From Salvia splendens (taxonomy: Eukaryota; Streptophyta; Magnoliopsida; Lamiales; Lamiaceae), in contig NC_056038.1 of NCBI RefSeq assembly GCF_004379255.2, positions 6,672,729-6,736,728 on the forward strand: 64,000 bases of DNA. Direction: 5' to 3'. The translations under genes and the position numbers were made by a program. The notes under the pieces are model-generated. The model did no database searches. It was given only the letters and a program-made list of their open reading frames with translations, and was not told the DNA's origin. This document shows positions 33,216 through 46,238 of the stretch, in pieces. The first letter of the stretch is position 1. Each line of letters starts with the position of its first letter.

Positions 33216-35201
33216 CTATGTGCTGTTCCGCTTGAAGGCCTTCATCTCGACTAACATCGCATCCCTCCAATGTTTCAATTTTACTGCTTCTTCAAAGGTT
33301 CGAGGAATCTCCTCCTCGTACAGAGCTGTCTGAAATGCCTTCGCCATCTTTGAGATATTAGCTCTGGCGAAGTTCGCCACAGAGTATCTGTTCTGTCTTC
33401 CGATCCTTTCAGGTGAATATCTCTTGGGAGGAATGCCTCTCGTGCTTCTTGGAGGAAGTACATATTGACCAGTATCTTGATCAATAGTATTGTCTTCTTC
33501 TTCTGTTTCTGCACCAACGAGATCAGGAGTAACAACCGTATCTTCAGAATGTGGATCAGTTGAACGCGGCGGAAGCGTCTGGATCCCATTTGTGGACGGA
33601 ATCAGCCCATGGATAGTGCCAACTTGCTCACTTGGTCCCACATCAAAGGTACTTGGCACAAAACATCAAAGGGAGTCATACTCTCGACTCTCCCCCTGAC
33701 TGCTCTCCCCCTGAGTCCCAAGATGTTTGTGATAGTAAAATTCAGACTCGAGAAAATTACAGTTCATGGTTATAATTACTCGTTTGATTTTAGGATCATA
33801 ACATCTATAGCCCTTTTGATTTATCCCATACCCAACAAACACACATTTAGTTGCACAAGGTTCAAGTTTAGATCTTTCGTGTTTAGGAATATGGACGTGA
33901 ACCGAACAACCAAATATCTTGGGTGGCAGAGATAGAGAAGATGGTCATCGGGTTAAAGTGGACTAATATGATTCAAGGTTTTTGTAGGAAGGCGGTTTAG
34001 GAGGTATACTGATGTGGCTACAGCTTCAGGCCAGAAAAAAGGATGGGGTTTTGGAGTCTATGAGGAGTGCTCGAGTCATCTCAAGAATTATCCTATTTTT
34101 TCCTTTCGGCTACCCCATTCTATTCAGTTGTATGAGTGCAGGAGGTTTGATGAATCAATCCATTTTCGGTAAAAAATTGAGACATGGAACTATTCACAAA
34201 TTCCCTCCCATTATCAGATCGTAAGATTTTAACCGAGGTTTGGAATTGGGTCTGGACCATTTTATAGAAGATGACAAATTTATCAAAAACTTCGGACTTA
34301 TGTTTCAAAAAATAGACCCAAGTAGTTCTAGTACAATCATCCACAAATAAAACAAAATACTTAAAACCCAGATTAGTATTGACGGGTGCAGGGCCCCACA
34401 CATCATAATGCACAAGTGAAAAAGCAGTGTCAACACGAGTATCATTAGGTTTAAACGAGTTTCTAAGGCTCTTGGCCAAAACACAAGTCTCACAAGAAAA
34501 CAATCTAGGAAATTTAGGGTTTGGAAAAAGAGATTTTAGATAACCCGGAGAAGGATGACCCATTCTTCGGTGCCAGAGCCAAGTATCATGATTTGTGGAT
34601 CCGTGAGCAAGCATCGCCGCATCATCTTGTCGAGCAATCTCATCCACAAAATAGAGTCCCAGGAGCTCAGTGCCACGTCCAATAATCTTCCCCGTCCGGA
34701 TATCCTGTAATAAGCAGAAGTTGGGACGCATCAGTAAAGTACAATCCAGTTCCTTTGTCACATGACTAATGGACATCAATTTCTAAGATAGATTTGGAAC
34801 ATATAGACAGTTCGAGATACGCAAATCAGGTGAAATTTCTATAGTTCTTGTCCCTTCAACTGGAGTTAACCCCCATTTGAAGTCTGGATATGAGTTTTGG
34901 GGGTTTTATGGAGGCTCACAAAATCATTTTTATCATATGTCATGGTATCAGTTGTCTCGCAATAAAAAATCCAACCCGTATCATCAATTTTCTGACTACC
35001 CAAGGCCTCAAACGCATAAGATAAATTATCCAGGGGTGCGAATGAGTTTTTACAAATAATGGGGTGTTCAATGACATTATTACCAGCAATGGGGCTAAAT
35101 CTGATATTATTTGTAGGGTGGGGTAAAAAATGTAAATTATCAGAACTTGAGGATTTAATAGAAAATGTGTTATTTGGGTTAGGGTTTTCAACCCCCAACA
35201 C
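33216..35201 (-). pseudogene. Copia pre-integrase and integrase fragments
   Basis: 34779-34120 has TWLWHRRMGHPSPGYLKSLF, CETCVLAKSLRNSF, HYDVWGPAPV, FKYFVLFVDDCTRTTWVYFL and KILRSDNGREFVNSSMSQFF: zinc site plus the first two catalytic aspartates. A stop follows at the expected start of the third motif. 33659-33216 carries the region just before RT (EIPRTFEEAVKLKHWRDAML). 35201-34866 is the segment between gag and integrase. Confidence 0.8.
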
Positions 35202-35381
35202 GTTACCTCATTCTCTGCCGCTACCTTCAACCCATTGGGATGAAGCGGTCATTGCTCCGGCGACCTTCTCTGCTCCGCCGTCGCCTCGCCTGCCACCGCC
35301 GGCCTGGAAACCTCCTGTCTCCGGCCCTTTCTCTTGGGACTGAGGTGTCTCCTGACCAGCCCCTGTTCCTGTCGAACTCTT

Positions 35382-36344
35382 TCATCCACCTTCAATTCCG
35401 TTGGCGATTTTGCCTTTACCGGCCTTCTCTTTCTCCCACCAGTCGGGATATCCGACCAATTGAAAGCACGTCTCCCTCGTGTGCTTGTTCATTCCACAAT
35501 GGGAACACCATAGTTTCGATTTGTCGTGTGGTTTGTTTCCCCGTCGATTGGAGGTGGCGAAGCACGACGGCGGCTGCTGCTGGTTCTTGTTCGGCGGTTG
35601 CGGCGGGCGGTATTCACGGGCTCCAAAGCCAAACCCTACTCCCGATGATGAGTCGCTCTCGACGACGATGGTGGGTGATTCGGACGCCGGTGACATGATT
35701 TTCAATCGAGCTGCATCCCGTTTCACCCATCCATACGCCTCATCGACTGAGGGATATGGATCCTCCTTGAGGATCTAGCATCTGACCCAATCATACTTTT
35801 CGTTTAATCCGGTGAGAAATTTGAACAATCTCAGTTCCGATTTGATACTTCGATACTATGAAACGCCTTTATCACATCAATCGACGGTCTTGTGTGGGCA
35901 CCGATCGATATCCATCCATAACCCATGGAGCCTACTCTCCAAACTCGTTTCCCCTTGAATGATTCTGCTTGCTTTCTCTCGCAGGTCATAGATGAGATAT
36001 GAATCTACCGAACTAGCAAAGGTTACGGCGAGTGTATCCCATAGAGATTTCACCGTTTGGTGATGTGCGAAATCGGCTATAATGTGTGTCTCCATGTTGT
36101 AGATGATCCATGAGAAGACTATCAAGTCTATCTCCTCCCAATCGGTGTATCCCTTCTCTCCCTGGCGCGGTGGAGTCAGGATTCCCGTAATGTGGTGGTA
36201 GACTCCTCTGCCGCCGATAGCCACCTTCATTAGGCGTGCCCATAGTGAGTAGTTTGAGTCATTCAACTTGAAGGCTACGGTAACACTTTTGCTTGATCTG
36301 ATCTTCTCTGTAATTGGTTCAATTTCTTCCTTATTTCCGGTCAT
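35382..36344 (-). pseudogene. Copia gag with zinc knuckle
   Basis: 36344-35877: MTGNKEEIEPITEKIRSSKS, then LNDSNYSLWARLMKVAIGGR, SLWDTLAVTFASSVDSYLIY and GETSLESRLHGLWMDIDRCP, a Copia gag of the UBN2/RVT type. 35726-35382: KLWCSHCGMNKHTRETCFQL, the CCHC knuckle. The two parts lie in different frames with stops between. Confidence 0.8.
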
Positions 36345-36444
36345 CTTGAATGTGTTGGTTTCTCGCCGTCTCGGTCGAGAATTGTATATTGGGGGCTATG
36401 AGGCTATGATGATATTTTTCTGAGCCTAACTTGCTCGGATGCCA

Positions 36445-36668
36445 TGTAAAAACGTAAAAGGAGTGGAATAGTTTTCTGATATATTCATTCACCATGATTT
36501 GTACATCTTATATAGACTAAGGAATATCTATACAAGGAAAATTATAATAAGATAAAAGATTTCAAAAAATATTTCCTAATATCTCGGAAATGATTTTGAG
36601 TGATTTTCCTTGATTTGTTCCAATCTCTTGATTTCGAATCCCTGATTACGCAGGATCTCCTTCCAACA
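36445..36668 (-). repeat. 5' LTR of the old Copia element
   Basis: 224 bp, TG...CA on the minus strand, bounded inside by the primer-binding site. It contains 23 bp (around 36634-36656) absent from the left copy. Confidence 0.85.
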
Positions 36669-37920
36669 CAACCTACATTATACTAATATAGTAGATATTT
36701 TATACTCCACTCCTTTTTTTCTCTTTATGTGGTTATAAACAACAATCAATATATACTTCTTTTTATAATTTGCACGCATTCATTATTTTCTCTTTCTATT
36801 GGTATTTATTAACATTATCATATCGTAAATTATATGAATATTAATAAATAAGTGACGTATAAGGGAAAAAGATTCCGAGCTCTTATGATTACGCTTCTTA
36901 ATTAAATATAGTTCTCGTGATTAGCAAATTTGTTGTTTGCAGGGACAAGTTAATAGCATTAAATATTGCACCGATCTTATTCTGTACTTTAAATTAAGAG
37001 ATGGAGTAGAAACCAAATTTTATACTGTGAATCAATTTTAGTATATTCGGAAAAAAATATTCTCTACCTATGTTTATTTTTAAAAAAACAACTATTATTT
37101 GAGATAATTTTGAAAAGTATTCCAAAATTGTGAATCAGACCCAATGACGCATCGTCTTTACCGTATTATGATTATCAATAGGACACTATGTGATTCTTTT
37201 TGAAAAAAGTCTTCAACTAAAAATTCCCTAACTTTTAAAAAGAATTTGATAATGGCGTGAGATTGAGAATTTAAAGATGAAACGATGAATCGCCTAGATT
37301 CTTTTCATCTAAAACCTCGGACCATAATACATTTTTTTTACAAATTTGAGATTTTTAACAAACATTATTCTCTCCATTCCGCCATAATTGAAATGTTTTT
37401 TTTACATCACAAGTTTAAAATAAAAGAGAGAAAGTGAGAAGAAAAAATATAAAAAATAAAATAAGAGAGAGAACGAAGTTACTCTTGTGCAAAGGTGTGT
37501 CCGAGACGATCAAATTAAATGTATCTCTATGAAAAAGAGAAAAGTGAAAAGATTTGAAAATGTATGTATAGGTGTATTTAATAAGTAGTGTAGGCATGCT
37601 GCATGCAACTAAATATTCCAGGGTGTCTGTGCAGCAAACTACACACTGATTTACAGTTTAGAATCTGCGGCGCCGCTTCCCCAACAATCACAAACTTTCA
37701 CCTCCATTCCTTCGTAAATAAGACATCTTTTTTCGCACGAGAATTTTAAAAAAGTACTAATAATATTTTAAAATTAAATAAGGAGAGAATAAAATATACT
37801 GAGAGAAAATAAAGAGATATAAAACATAAGAAAAGCAAAAAAATAGGTTGACCGTCTAAAAAAGACGGTGAATTCAATTATACTGTTAAAGAGGGTATAT
37901 ACAATTTTATTAAAATTTAG
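36669..37920. other. AT-rich intergenic DNA
   Basis: No gene recognised. A fragment like a Stowaway end (CTCTCCATTCCGCCATAATT) starts at about 37371. Nothing else is supported. Confidence 0.4.
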
Positions 37921-38245
37921 AGTAAAGGCCGAAACTGGTCCTGAATATATGTCAATTTTACGATTTTAGTCATATATTTTATCTTTTGAATGTTTGCATC
38001 TTGAACATTTTAACTCACACTAACAATTCTATCAATTTTAAAACGATTTTAACCCGATTTTGATCGATTTTGATGATTTTAACATTCCCACTCGAGTTAA
38101 AACCATTTAAAAATTGACGGAATTGTTAGTGTAGGACCAATTGTGATCCAAGTTAAAAGGTTCAACATGCAAAAATTCAAAAGATAAATTATAGGATCAA
38201 AATCATAAAATGGACATATGTTCAGGACCAGTTTTAACCTTTACT
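37921..38245. mobile_element. MITE with long terminal inverted repeats
   Basis: Left AGTAAAGGCCGAAACTGGTC, then CTGAATATATGTCAATTTTA. The right end, reverse complemented, reads AGTAAAGGTTAAAACTGGTC, then CTGAACATATGTCCATTTTA. The inverted match runs over 45 bp and continues more weakly to the centre (AATTGATAGAATTGTTAGTG against AATTGACGGAATTGTTAGTG). Probably a Mutator-like MITE. Confidence 0.65.
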
Positions 38246-38530
38246 TTGAAATTTAATGTGTTCCCAAAACATTCAACTAAGCTTCAACGACCTTAACTCT
38301 GAAATTATGATTGCCGGAGAGACGGAGAGTGAAGTTATAAATACTTTCAACTAAGCTTCCAGGCAGTACATGAGTACAGTATTACTCCTACTACTTAATC
38401 AAAACATTTTCCTAAATGCTACCTACTGATACATAAAAAAATTGGGGCCTCGCAGATATAGGTCCAAAACAATGATTCTGGAAGTCAAAACATTGGTAGC
38501 CATGATTTGTCAAAAAAAAACCTCAACAAA

Positions 38531-41500
38531 CTAACACACCCACGCTGCTGAGGCCTGATGATCTTTTTGTTGTCCGAACTCGTGAATTCTAGAGTATACT
38601 TTGTCAAGGAGGTGGCGGCACGTGTCCCGAGGCGTACAAGGGCCGCACATAAGGTAGACAACATTACCCAGTGGCCGCATGTATATGCCGTCTGCTCGGA
38701 GCGTCTGCAGGAGCGAAGATGCATACGTTGAAGCATACCTGAAATCATGCACCCCATAAATTTCTTTTTTAAAACAGAGTTCGATAACGTTACAAGTTTC
38801 GAGAGACAGTGGCTTAAATCTGCAGTGGAGTAGTGCAGGCGAAGAGAGTAAATACCCAGCATTGGAGCCTTCGGCTTGAATTTCAATGGCGCAGAGCGTC
38901 CCCAGCGATACCACTCTATGAACAGCCGGAAGCAATGAGATACGCACCACTAGTTCCGCGTCCCACACCTGTGGATATCAGCAGAGGGAAAGCACTATCA
39001 GGGATGGAGTAACCTAGAAATGCCGGTGAGTATGGTCCAGGAGTAAAATGGAAGAGAGAGTCTCTCGGGTTGTGAAGCAAACAATCATGTACTGTATAAT
39101 CAAAGTTTTATTGATGGAAACTGCTAGTTACCTCCTGAAGCAATCTTGACTCGGGTATCAGATTAATGTTCGTGTTACAGTCCTTAAACCATTGGATAGA
39201 TTTAACTGCAGCCGCACACCCAATGGCATGTGCAGAATATGAATGCCCGTGCAGAAGTGCCTTGAGCTGAAATTAAAGGTAACATTTGGGAGTGTCCATT
39301 CAGTAATTAACCTATTTGTCAGTAACAATAGATTTATACGGAAGTAAAGTTTTCTTGCACCAGCTTCTGATGAATACCCAGAAAAAAAAAAGCACTGCCG
39401 ATATATGTGTGTTGAATCAAATGATGCACAATTACCTTAGAATCTCCAGTAAATGCTTCAAAGGTATCCTCAGAAGCTAATGTAGCAGCCAAGGGTATGA
39501 TGCCACCGGTCATCAGCTTTGCAAAACAGGAAATGTCCGGCTCGCAATAGAGCATTTCAGCTGCAGTCTGCAAGAATTGTTGACCCACTTGCATAAATGC
39601 TAACTGAAAGTAAGAATGTACAGAATAAGTTTGCCAACTGACCTCTCTTCCAAGGCGCCAGAATCCTGTGAAGACCTCATCAAATATCACTGGAATTTTT
39701 TGACGTTTGCATTCCATAACAAGTGTACGCTGATACAATGGATCAATCATTTGCATCCCACCGGCACCCTGTACAACTGTAATTTATTGTGTTTAAAAGC
39801 TTATGAATCTTGCTAACTTCTTACAAGATCAACAAGTAGGAGTGCACACAAACAGAGAGGCTAGATTAACAGACTTCATATAAAAGGCATACTAGTTTCC
39901 ACATTCATGTTCTCAGGAAATATGTTGTTATTTTGAAGAAGTAGTCTCTTGCCTGGTTCAACTATCAATGCTCCAATGTGGGAAAGCGCGCTACTATCTG
40001 AGAGCAATTCCAACTCTTGTAATATGGAGGAAGTGTAAAGGCTTGCAAGACCTGAACCATCTCGGCTTCTCTTGAAAATTTCATCACGTGAACTGAAAGC
40101 TACAAAAGGAAACAAGAATTACCTAGAAGAAGAATAAAATGGAAAAGAGAGAGAGAACTCTTATAAAATGAGTGATTGGTTATACAGCACTGAACTGCTT
40201 CACTTACACAGGCTTTCACGACCTGACATCACTGACTGCATCTTCTGAGGGAGGGAAACTTTCCATGTGCCACTATACAGAGCAACTGTTGGTGGATCTA
40301 GAAAGAGACCCCTTCCAGTATACCTGACAAAAATCCGTGATCTACTATTAGAAAACAAAATTCGACATGATATGTACCGAATGGAAGCTACAGAATTCCA
40401 ATGTGGATTGGAAAAGGATTAGGTAAAGCAGAATAAGATTCGACAGGGAAAGGAGAGCTATGAAACTGGATTGAGAAGTATGTCATAGCAAACTAGAAAG
40501 AAACAACATGCACATAAATAAAATACCATGTGCATGTTTACATTAAAAACACCATACCAGGGTTGCTGGAGAAAACCAGTATATGAAGAAGGTGCCTGGG
40601 CTTCCATAGCACCTAAAGTATCACCATGATACGATCCTCTAAGAGCTAAAACCTAATTCATTGCAAACATAAAGTCCAGATTATACTTCCAAATGCAGAT
40701 CAGTAGAAATTATTTAACTGAAATTAGTAATGTCAATGTATGTTTCATTTCATTAAGCACATAACCCAACCACAAAGCATCTCGAGGAAATGCTGATGAT
40801 TGACTCACACAAAAGGAAGCTGGACACTGAACTCACTCACCACCAAATGGGAAGAGCAAAAATAAACATTAAACACAACTATGTAAAAACATACACACTT
40901 GGTCATAAAATGATTTTCGGTAGAGAGAGAGAGATAACTAGATCGGATTGAGCAATATATACTTCCTCTATCCCACAAGAGTGTGCTCATTCAATTATTA
41001 GAAACTATCCTCTCACCCCTTTTCTTTTAACAACAACAAGTGGGACTTTCTCCACTCAAAATCAACATTAACCAACTTTATTAAACTCATGGCCATAAAG
41101 AGTGAGCATACTCTTATGGATGGAGGAAGTATTATTAGTGGTTGGACTCACCTTGAGATCCCTGCAATTTCCATTTTCATCAGAGCTCACATTTTCCGAG
41201 AGCATTTCATGATTGGACAAGAACTTGCGAAATGCCATTTTGAGAGCAATTTCTACTGCTGTAGACCCATTGTCAGAGTAGTACACTCGGGATGCCCATC
41301 CTGAGGTCATGACTCTAAGTTAGTACAGAGGAACATGCAATTTCTCGAGTAGAACCACAAGTCAAAGCACAAAATCATCACATATGCCACCACATAGAAA
41401 ACTCAGACGTTATGATTTATGAACAAGAATGAAGTATCACAGAGTCCTTGGAAGTATCCAATCATGGATGTAAATGGTATTTCAGTACAGCATGTTGACA

Positions 41501-44500
41501 AAATTCATATATTAACTTCCAAAATGAAGCAGTCCAACTCCAAATACACGAGTAAAAGCATTTATATTTTCTAGAGCTATGAAGTGTGAAAGTGAGGCAA
41601 ATCATTGTCCTCTATATTTCAACATGAGCAATTGACACCAAATTCCCTATCACCAGTGGAATTCAGAATTGAACTGAAACACACAATACAAGATGGTACA
41701 AATGTTCAAAATATTTTAACAAAATTAAGCAAAGTGATTCTATTTTGACAGTTATCTGTATATTTAGCTGTGCAAAATCTTAAAATGCCCCCCACCAAAA
41801 TAAAGGAGCTCCATAGCAGAAGAATGTTGTGATGCACCATTAAGTACTGGTTACATGCAAACCCTTGCAAACATATTACTAAACCAACAGCCTTTCTGTG
41901 TGCAAACCCAAAATATACAAGAAAAACAACAAAATGTGCACTTGCCTTTTCCTACGCCTTCAAGCAAAAGCTCAGCTAATTTGAGGGCTGGCTCATATAC
42001 ATTCTCTGGAAACATTACATGCCCATACCTTGCAGCAGTGTAGCCCATATCTTTAGCAAGTTCAATCTGTAAGCGCCTAAAAACAGGGGGTAATGCAGCT
42101 GAAGATCCAACAAAAATATGCCACAATTTTTACTGATTCAAAAATAAATTATATTTACTGTGTACCACCTATTTGCCACAATTTCCTTCTTGGTCCATCC
42201 ACAAAAAAATGGCCACATCCATTAATAGTAATGTACATCTGATCTGAGCTTTCGACCTTCTTTGTCCATTATTTACAAAATACTTATGCCATTGTTGGGC
42301 CCACCACAAAACTCACTCACAACACAATCTACATTCTACTGGGGACCCTTTGTTCCACTCACAACACTTTCTATCAATTAAGTCAACCAAACTATTAGAA
42401 CTCGTGCCAGTCAAAAGGTGCAAATAGGTGGTGAATGGAGGGAGTATAATTTTATTCTAAGATCTTCAGAAGAGGACCTATGCTTTCATGACACAGGAGT
42501 TTGAAGACTACAATCAGCAATGTGAGATAAGGTACATGGAGTACTCTTAATTGTTTGATAGTAGAATGCACATTGCACAAGAGTTTCACGATCAGTATTT
42601 TTTGTTATCTTTAAATAAATATGATATAAAAATATCTCCTGGGTTTGGATGGACAAACGTGACACCAAATGTCAACCCAAAAAAAGTCAGCATGAGCACT
42701 ACAATTCGCAGCATGATCACTGGATCTCAGATGTCAAAAGCATGGCACAGCCAAAACATTTTCCAAGGTTCATGTCCAGAGGCATCTTGTGTGCATATAT
42801 TACATCATAACCATTAATGGTGAGATACAAGAAATAGAAAACTGACCTGCAAGTTAGCATCAGGACCCTGTGTCCACCAACTTGCACAAGCATCAAATTG
42901 TTCAGAAATCATATCAGAACTCTGAAACAAATCCATGTGAGCAAAGTAAGCCTGGTCAGCAATTGTAATAATTACCGTGTGAATGCAATGCATTAAGAAT
43001 GTCTTTGTTGTGATACACATGAAAGTTAAATACATCCTTTGTAAAACTAAACAATGTTAACTCTAAGCGAAAAACTATTCTAATAGAATGAAAATACCAA
43101 CCTTGAGAACTGCAAAGTTCTCTCCACAGCGTGAATCTATGACAGTAACTTTTTCCTCGGATACAAGCTTGTGCTGGGTGAATGGCCACCAGAAGGCATC
43201 ACATGATTTCTTTGGCATTTCATGCAATCTCTTGGTCCTCTCCAGAAATGTTGAGAGCATTATCTCCTTGAGAGAAGTGAAGACTGTCTGAGATTTGTCG
43301 AACCAGGAGATCAGATCATCTGACATGTCTTTTGGAATAGATGGAAGCACTAGTACGGGCACCCTAAGAAAGGCAAAGAATGCTTTTTAGAATGCAAATC
43401 AAGACATAATTTTAACATGGACAACAAGAACTTATCACATGCAAGTTTAAATACAACTTCTCATTGACTAAGTAGAACATTTTAAAAGAACAAAAATGAG
43501 CAGAAGTTCATTACCGGTTTCGGAAATATGATAATAATGGAACCTCATTCATGAGGCCATGATCTTCAAAAACAACGGCAGCAATGTCATATCCTCGAAG
43601 TGTTAGACTTTCATAAGCAGATATAGTTCCTGAAATACCACCTAATCGTCCATCCCCAACTAGAATACCGGGGAGGCGGAAAGGGCTGCTTCAACAAACA
43701 AGAAACACCAAGATACAAAACAGATTAAGATAGCGCCATATATTATTCTCATATATTTATCCAAAACAAATATCTTAATTGTGCACTTATATAAGGACAT
43801 TTCACCTCCATACAAGTTTTCCATCACACCTTCAACTAATACCTTAAGGCGGTTGACTCTTAAGATTTTTCGACATAATATCGCACCTTGCTGACATCTC
43901 TGACGAAAAGTGCAACTTAGACAATGAATTAATAGATAAAAATATAAGCAATACATCTCTTAGGCACATTAACAATTCAAGTTCAATTTCAAAAACCTAA
44001 ACCGTCTACATCCACTAATACAATGTGAATCATGTGATTCTATCGCATGCTAATAGCAAGCAGATAAAATAAACACGCATGACGCACCGATATAGGTCAC
44101 ACTGAAGAGATCCAGATGGTCCAGGACTGGCCACGCCACCAGCAGTCTCAATCACAGTCATAACTTCAACCTCTTCTGTAGTTCCCACAGTATCATTCTC
44201 TAAGCATCTTCTCAACAAATCCAAAACCTCGGAATCAGACACCATTGTGCCTTCCCTCTCCGCAGCTAAATGAGGCGAAACCGCCTCTTTCCAGGCATAG
44301 AGCGTCTTACAAACGGCCTCCGACACTGGAAACTGCTCTACTCCATTGCACTCAGTCCCCTGCAGTTTCCTCTCCTCGTACCAATGCAAATTCTTCAATC
44401 CACAACCAACCTCACCACCATCATCCACGGAACCGTTCCCTAGAACTTCATTCGCGGCTGGCATGGAGGCTCTGAAAACGGAATTGGAAGCGAAAACCGA

Positions 44501-44872
44501 AAACGGCAGTGATTTGGAAGCGTAAAATTGGCAGAATTTTCTGTAGAGGAAGGCTGAGTCGGAATCATGAGGAAATCCGGTCTGAATTGGCTTGAGGTAG
44601 ATGAATCGCCTCTTGGGAAAGGGTGGGGAGGAGGAGGGGGAGAGGAAGGAGATGGAAAGACCGGCGGAGACGAGGGTTTTGCCGAGGGAAGTGTTGGAAG
44701 CCCAAATTGTGTAAATTGGGTGAGAGAGGGGATAGTCTATTGCGGAGTGGAGGCAGCGGCGGCGGAAATGGGAGTGTTTGAATGAATTGCGGCGGAGTGT
44801 AGCGGCGACGATGACTGTGTAGGGTGTCATTGAGCTCCGCCTGAGTGAGTGAAGCAGCTGACAAGGGTTCAA
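38531..44872 (-). CDS. BIO3-BIO1: Bifunctional dethiobiotin synthetase / diaminopelargonate aminotransferase, 880 aa
   Basis: Fourteen exons: 44872-44088, 43685-43515, 43363-43102, 42921-42847, 42066-41946, 41300-41152, 40652-40558, 40323-40208, 40099-39953, 39776-39643, 39567-39436, 39266-39132, 38968-38856 and 38738-38531. They sum to 2643 nt with all phases consistent. The N terminus is R/S-rich, as expected of a mitochondrial presequence. The synthetase half has the P-loop IWASNTSLGKTLVSAG and ETAGGVASPGPSG. The aminotransferase half has QFDACASWWTQGPD, YSDNGSTAVEIALKMAF, VIFDEVFTGFWRLGRE (PLP aspartate), CFAKLMTGG (Schiff-base lysine) and LLHGHSYSAHAIGCAAA. It catalyses two successive steps of biotin synthesis in plant mitochondria. 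Introns 5 and 9 have GC donors. Another ATG lies at 44830. Confidence 0.95.
40962..41129. mobile_element. Stowaway MITE in BIO3-BIO1 intron 6
   Basis: 168 bp, flanked by TA. Ends CTTCCTCTATCCCACAAGAG and (right end, reverse complement) CTTCCTCCATCCATAAGAG, followed in both cases by an inverted TGTGCTCATT/TATGCTCACT. It lies only 22 bp inside the 5' splice site of the intron that follows exon 6. Confidence 0.75.
42156..42445. repeat. Degenerate MITE in BIO3-BIO1 intron 4
   Basis: Left TACTGTGTACCACCTATTTG; the right end, reverse complemented, is TACTCCCTCCATTCACCACC, then TATTTGCACC. It shows terminal inverted similarity and a Stowaway-like end, and is non-coding. Confidence 0.55.
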
Positions 44873-44884
44873 GTATTGTTTCGT

Positions 44885-45085
44885 TTGTGATTATGCAAAG
44901 CCCCATATTACAACACGTGTATTTTAGGAGTACTATAATTGTACGTAACTCAATAAAATTAGGTGTAGCTTCGTTCAATCAACAAATGACACTTCAATAA
45001 AATTAGGTTTAGCATCGTGCAATTCAGAAATGACACTTCACTACTATGTAGAATGCCTCATAAGTCTTTAATTTGTCAATAAATT
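44885..45085. repeat. Dispersed repeat, copy 2
   Basis: Relative of 27425-27615: AACACGTGTATTTTAGG, AAAATTAGGTTTAGC, AAATGACACTTCACTACTAT, GTAGAATGC and CTTTAATTTGTC in the same order. Here part of the unit (AAATGACACTTCA with AAAATTAGGT) is itself duplicated. It lies just upstream of BIO3-BIO1 and may overlap its promoter. Confidence 0.6.
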
Positions 45086-45439
45086 CAGGTGAGCATATTT
45101 CTTAGATTCCCACTTAGAGTAACCACAATGGTTAGGCACGACTATAGCCGCGCCTCGCGGTGGTCTATAGTGGCGGAGGTGTCCGCCCACGGGGCGGACG
45201 ACGAATTTGGGGCGGTGGGCGGCGGACGACGGATAGGCGACGGGGGGCGAGGACGCGGCTGCTCCCCTGTGCGCCGCGGCTATAGCCGCGCCTCCCATAG
45301 CGGCCGGCGATCGGCGCGGCGGTTGACATTGTCGTTTTTTTTATTTATTTACCTCTATAAATACCACTCACCATCCCTTATTTTTTCACAATTTTCACAC
45401 AATTCCTACATTCACTATCTACACTTTCACTCTCTAAAA

Positions 45440-46238
45440 ATGCACGGTCAAGACGACGAATCACCCGGCTCACAGGAATCGGGTTATGGAAGCAATCCTT
45501 CACAGCCGTCGGGCTTTGGCGGGGCTCCGTCCCAGCCTTGGATTTGGAATCAATCTCCCCCGCCGTGGGCATCGAGTCCAAACCTTCTTCCATCTCAGTC
45601 GTGGAGGTCTTCTCCAACGCCTCCACCTATACAGTGGAATCTGAGTCGCTCCGCATTTGGATATTACAGATCCAACATCGACGCGCTTAACCAGCCGCGT
45701 CCGGAGTCCCCTTTCCAATCCAGCCAATCTCCGTCCACTGACGCAGATCAATACGCATTAGATACTATGATGGGTCTGCTCACTTCCGACACACCAGATA
45801 CGCCGGCGGCACGGGTGGAAACGCCCATTCCGACCCGAGGCTCTGGCTGCAGTCGGGGCGCGGGTGGCGGTAGGGGCGGAGGCGGCAGTTGTGGCGCGGG
45901 CAGTCGTAGATGTACAGTTGATGCAACAACTGCAAGACGTATGCAGCAAATACGCAGCGGAATCTGACCCGTACGTCAGGAACGTCTACAAGAGGCTCAT
46001 CACTCGGATTGAGAATCGACTGGGGTTGGTAGATGATGCTCCTGGGGAAACCGCGGCCGGCAGCAGCGAGGGAGGAGGAGGAGGAGGAGGAGAAGAAGAA
46101 GAAGAAGAAGAAGAAGAAGAAGAAGAAGAAGAAGAAGAAGAAGAAGAAGAAGAAGAAGAAGAAGAAGAAGAAGAAGAAGAAGAAGAAGAAGAAGAAGAAG
46201 AAGAAGAAGAAGAAGAAGCCGACTCCGACACCGAGTAG
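45440..46238 (+). pseudogene. ORF1 remnant with internal deletion and expanded GAA tract
   Basis: The N-terminal frame (MHGQDDESPGSQESGYGSNP, SPPPWASSP) matches the intact ORF1 at 5873. At about 45908 it jumps to the C-terminal segment (VQLMQQLQDVCSKYAAESDP) in another frame, so the protein is not continuous. The acidic tail is greatly lengthened by a GAA repeat. The DNA-binding domain is absent. Confidence 0.8.
46081..46218. repeat. Expanded (GAA)n microsatellite, over 40 units
   Basis: A (GAG)n stretch passes into uninterrupted GAA from about 46090 to 46218. The equivalent place in the intact element (7300-7330) has only a few GAA/GAG codons. The tract reads as poly-Glu in the remnant's C-terminal frame. 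Confidence 0.95.

Larger units (their letters stand above)
31596..36668 (-). mobile_element. Old Ty1/Copia LTR retrotransposon
   Basis: The right LTR (36445-36668, 224 bp) runs TGTTGGAAGGAG to TTTTTACA on the minus strand. The primer site TGGCATCCGAGC follows inward (36444 down). The left LTR (about 31596-31806) aligns along its whole length but has many differences, and the tract GAGGGGGC precedes it inside. gag, zinc knuckle, integrase, RT and RNase H appear in Copia order in several frames. No clean 5-bp target duplication was seen. LTR divergence and broken frames mark an old, inactive copy. Confidence 0.9.
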
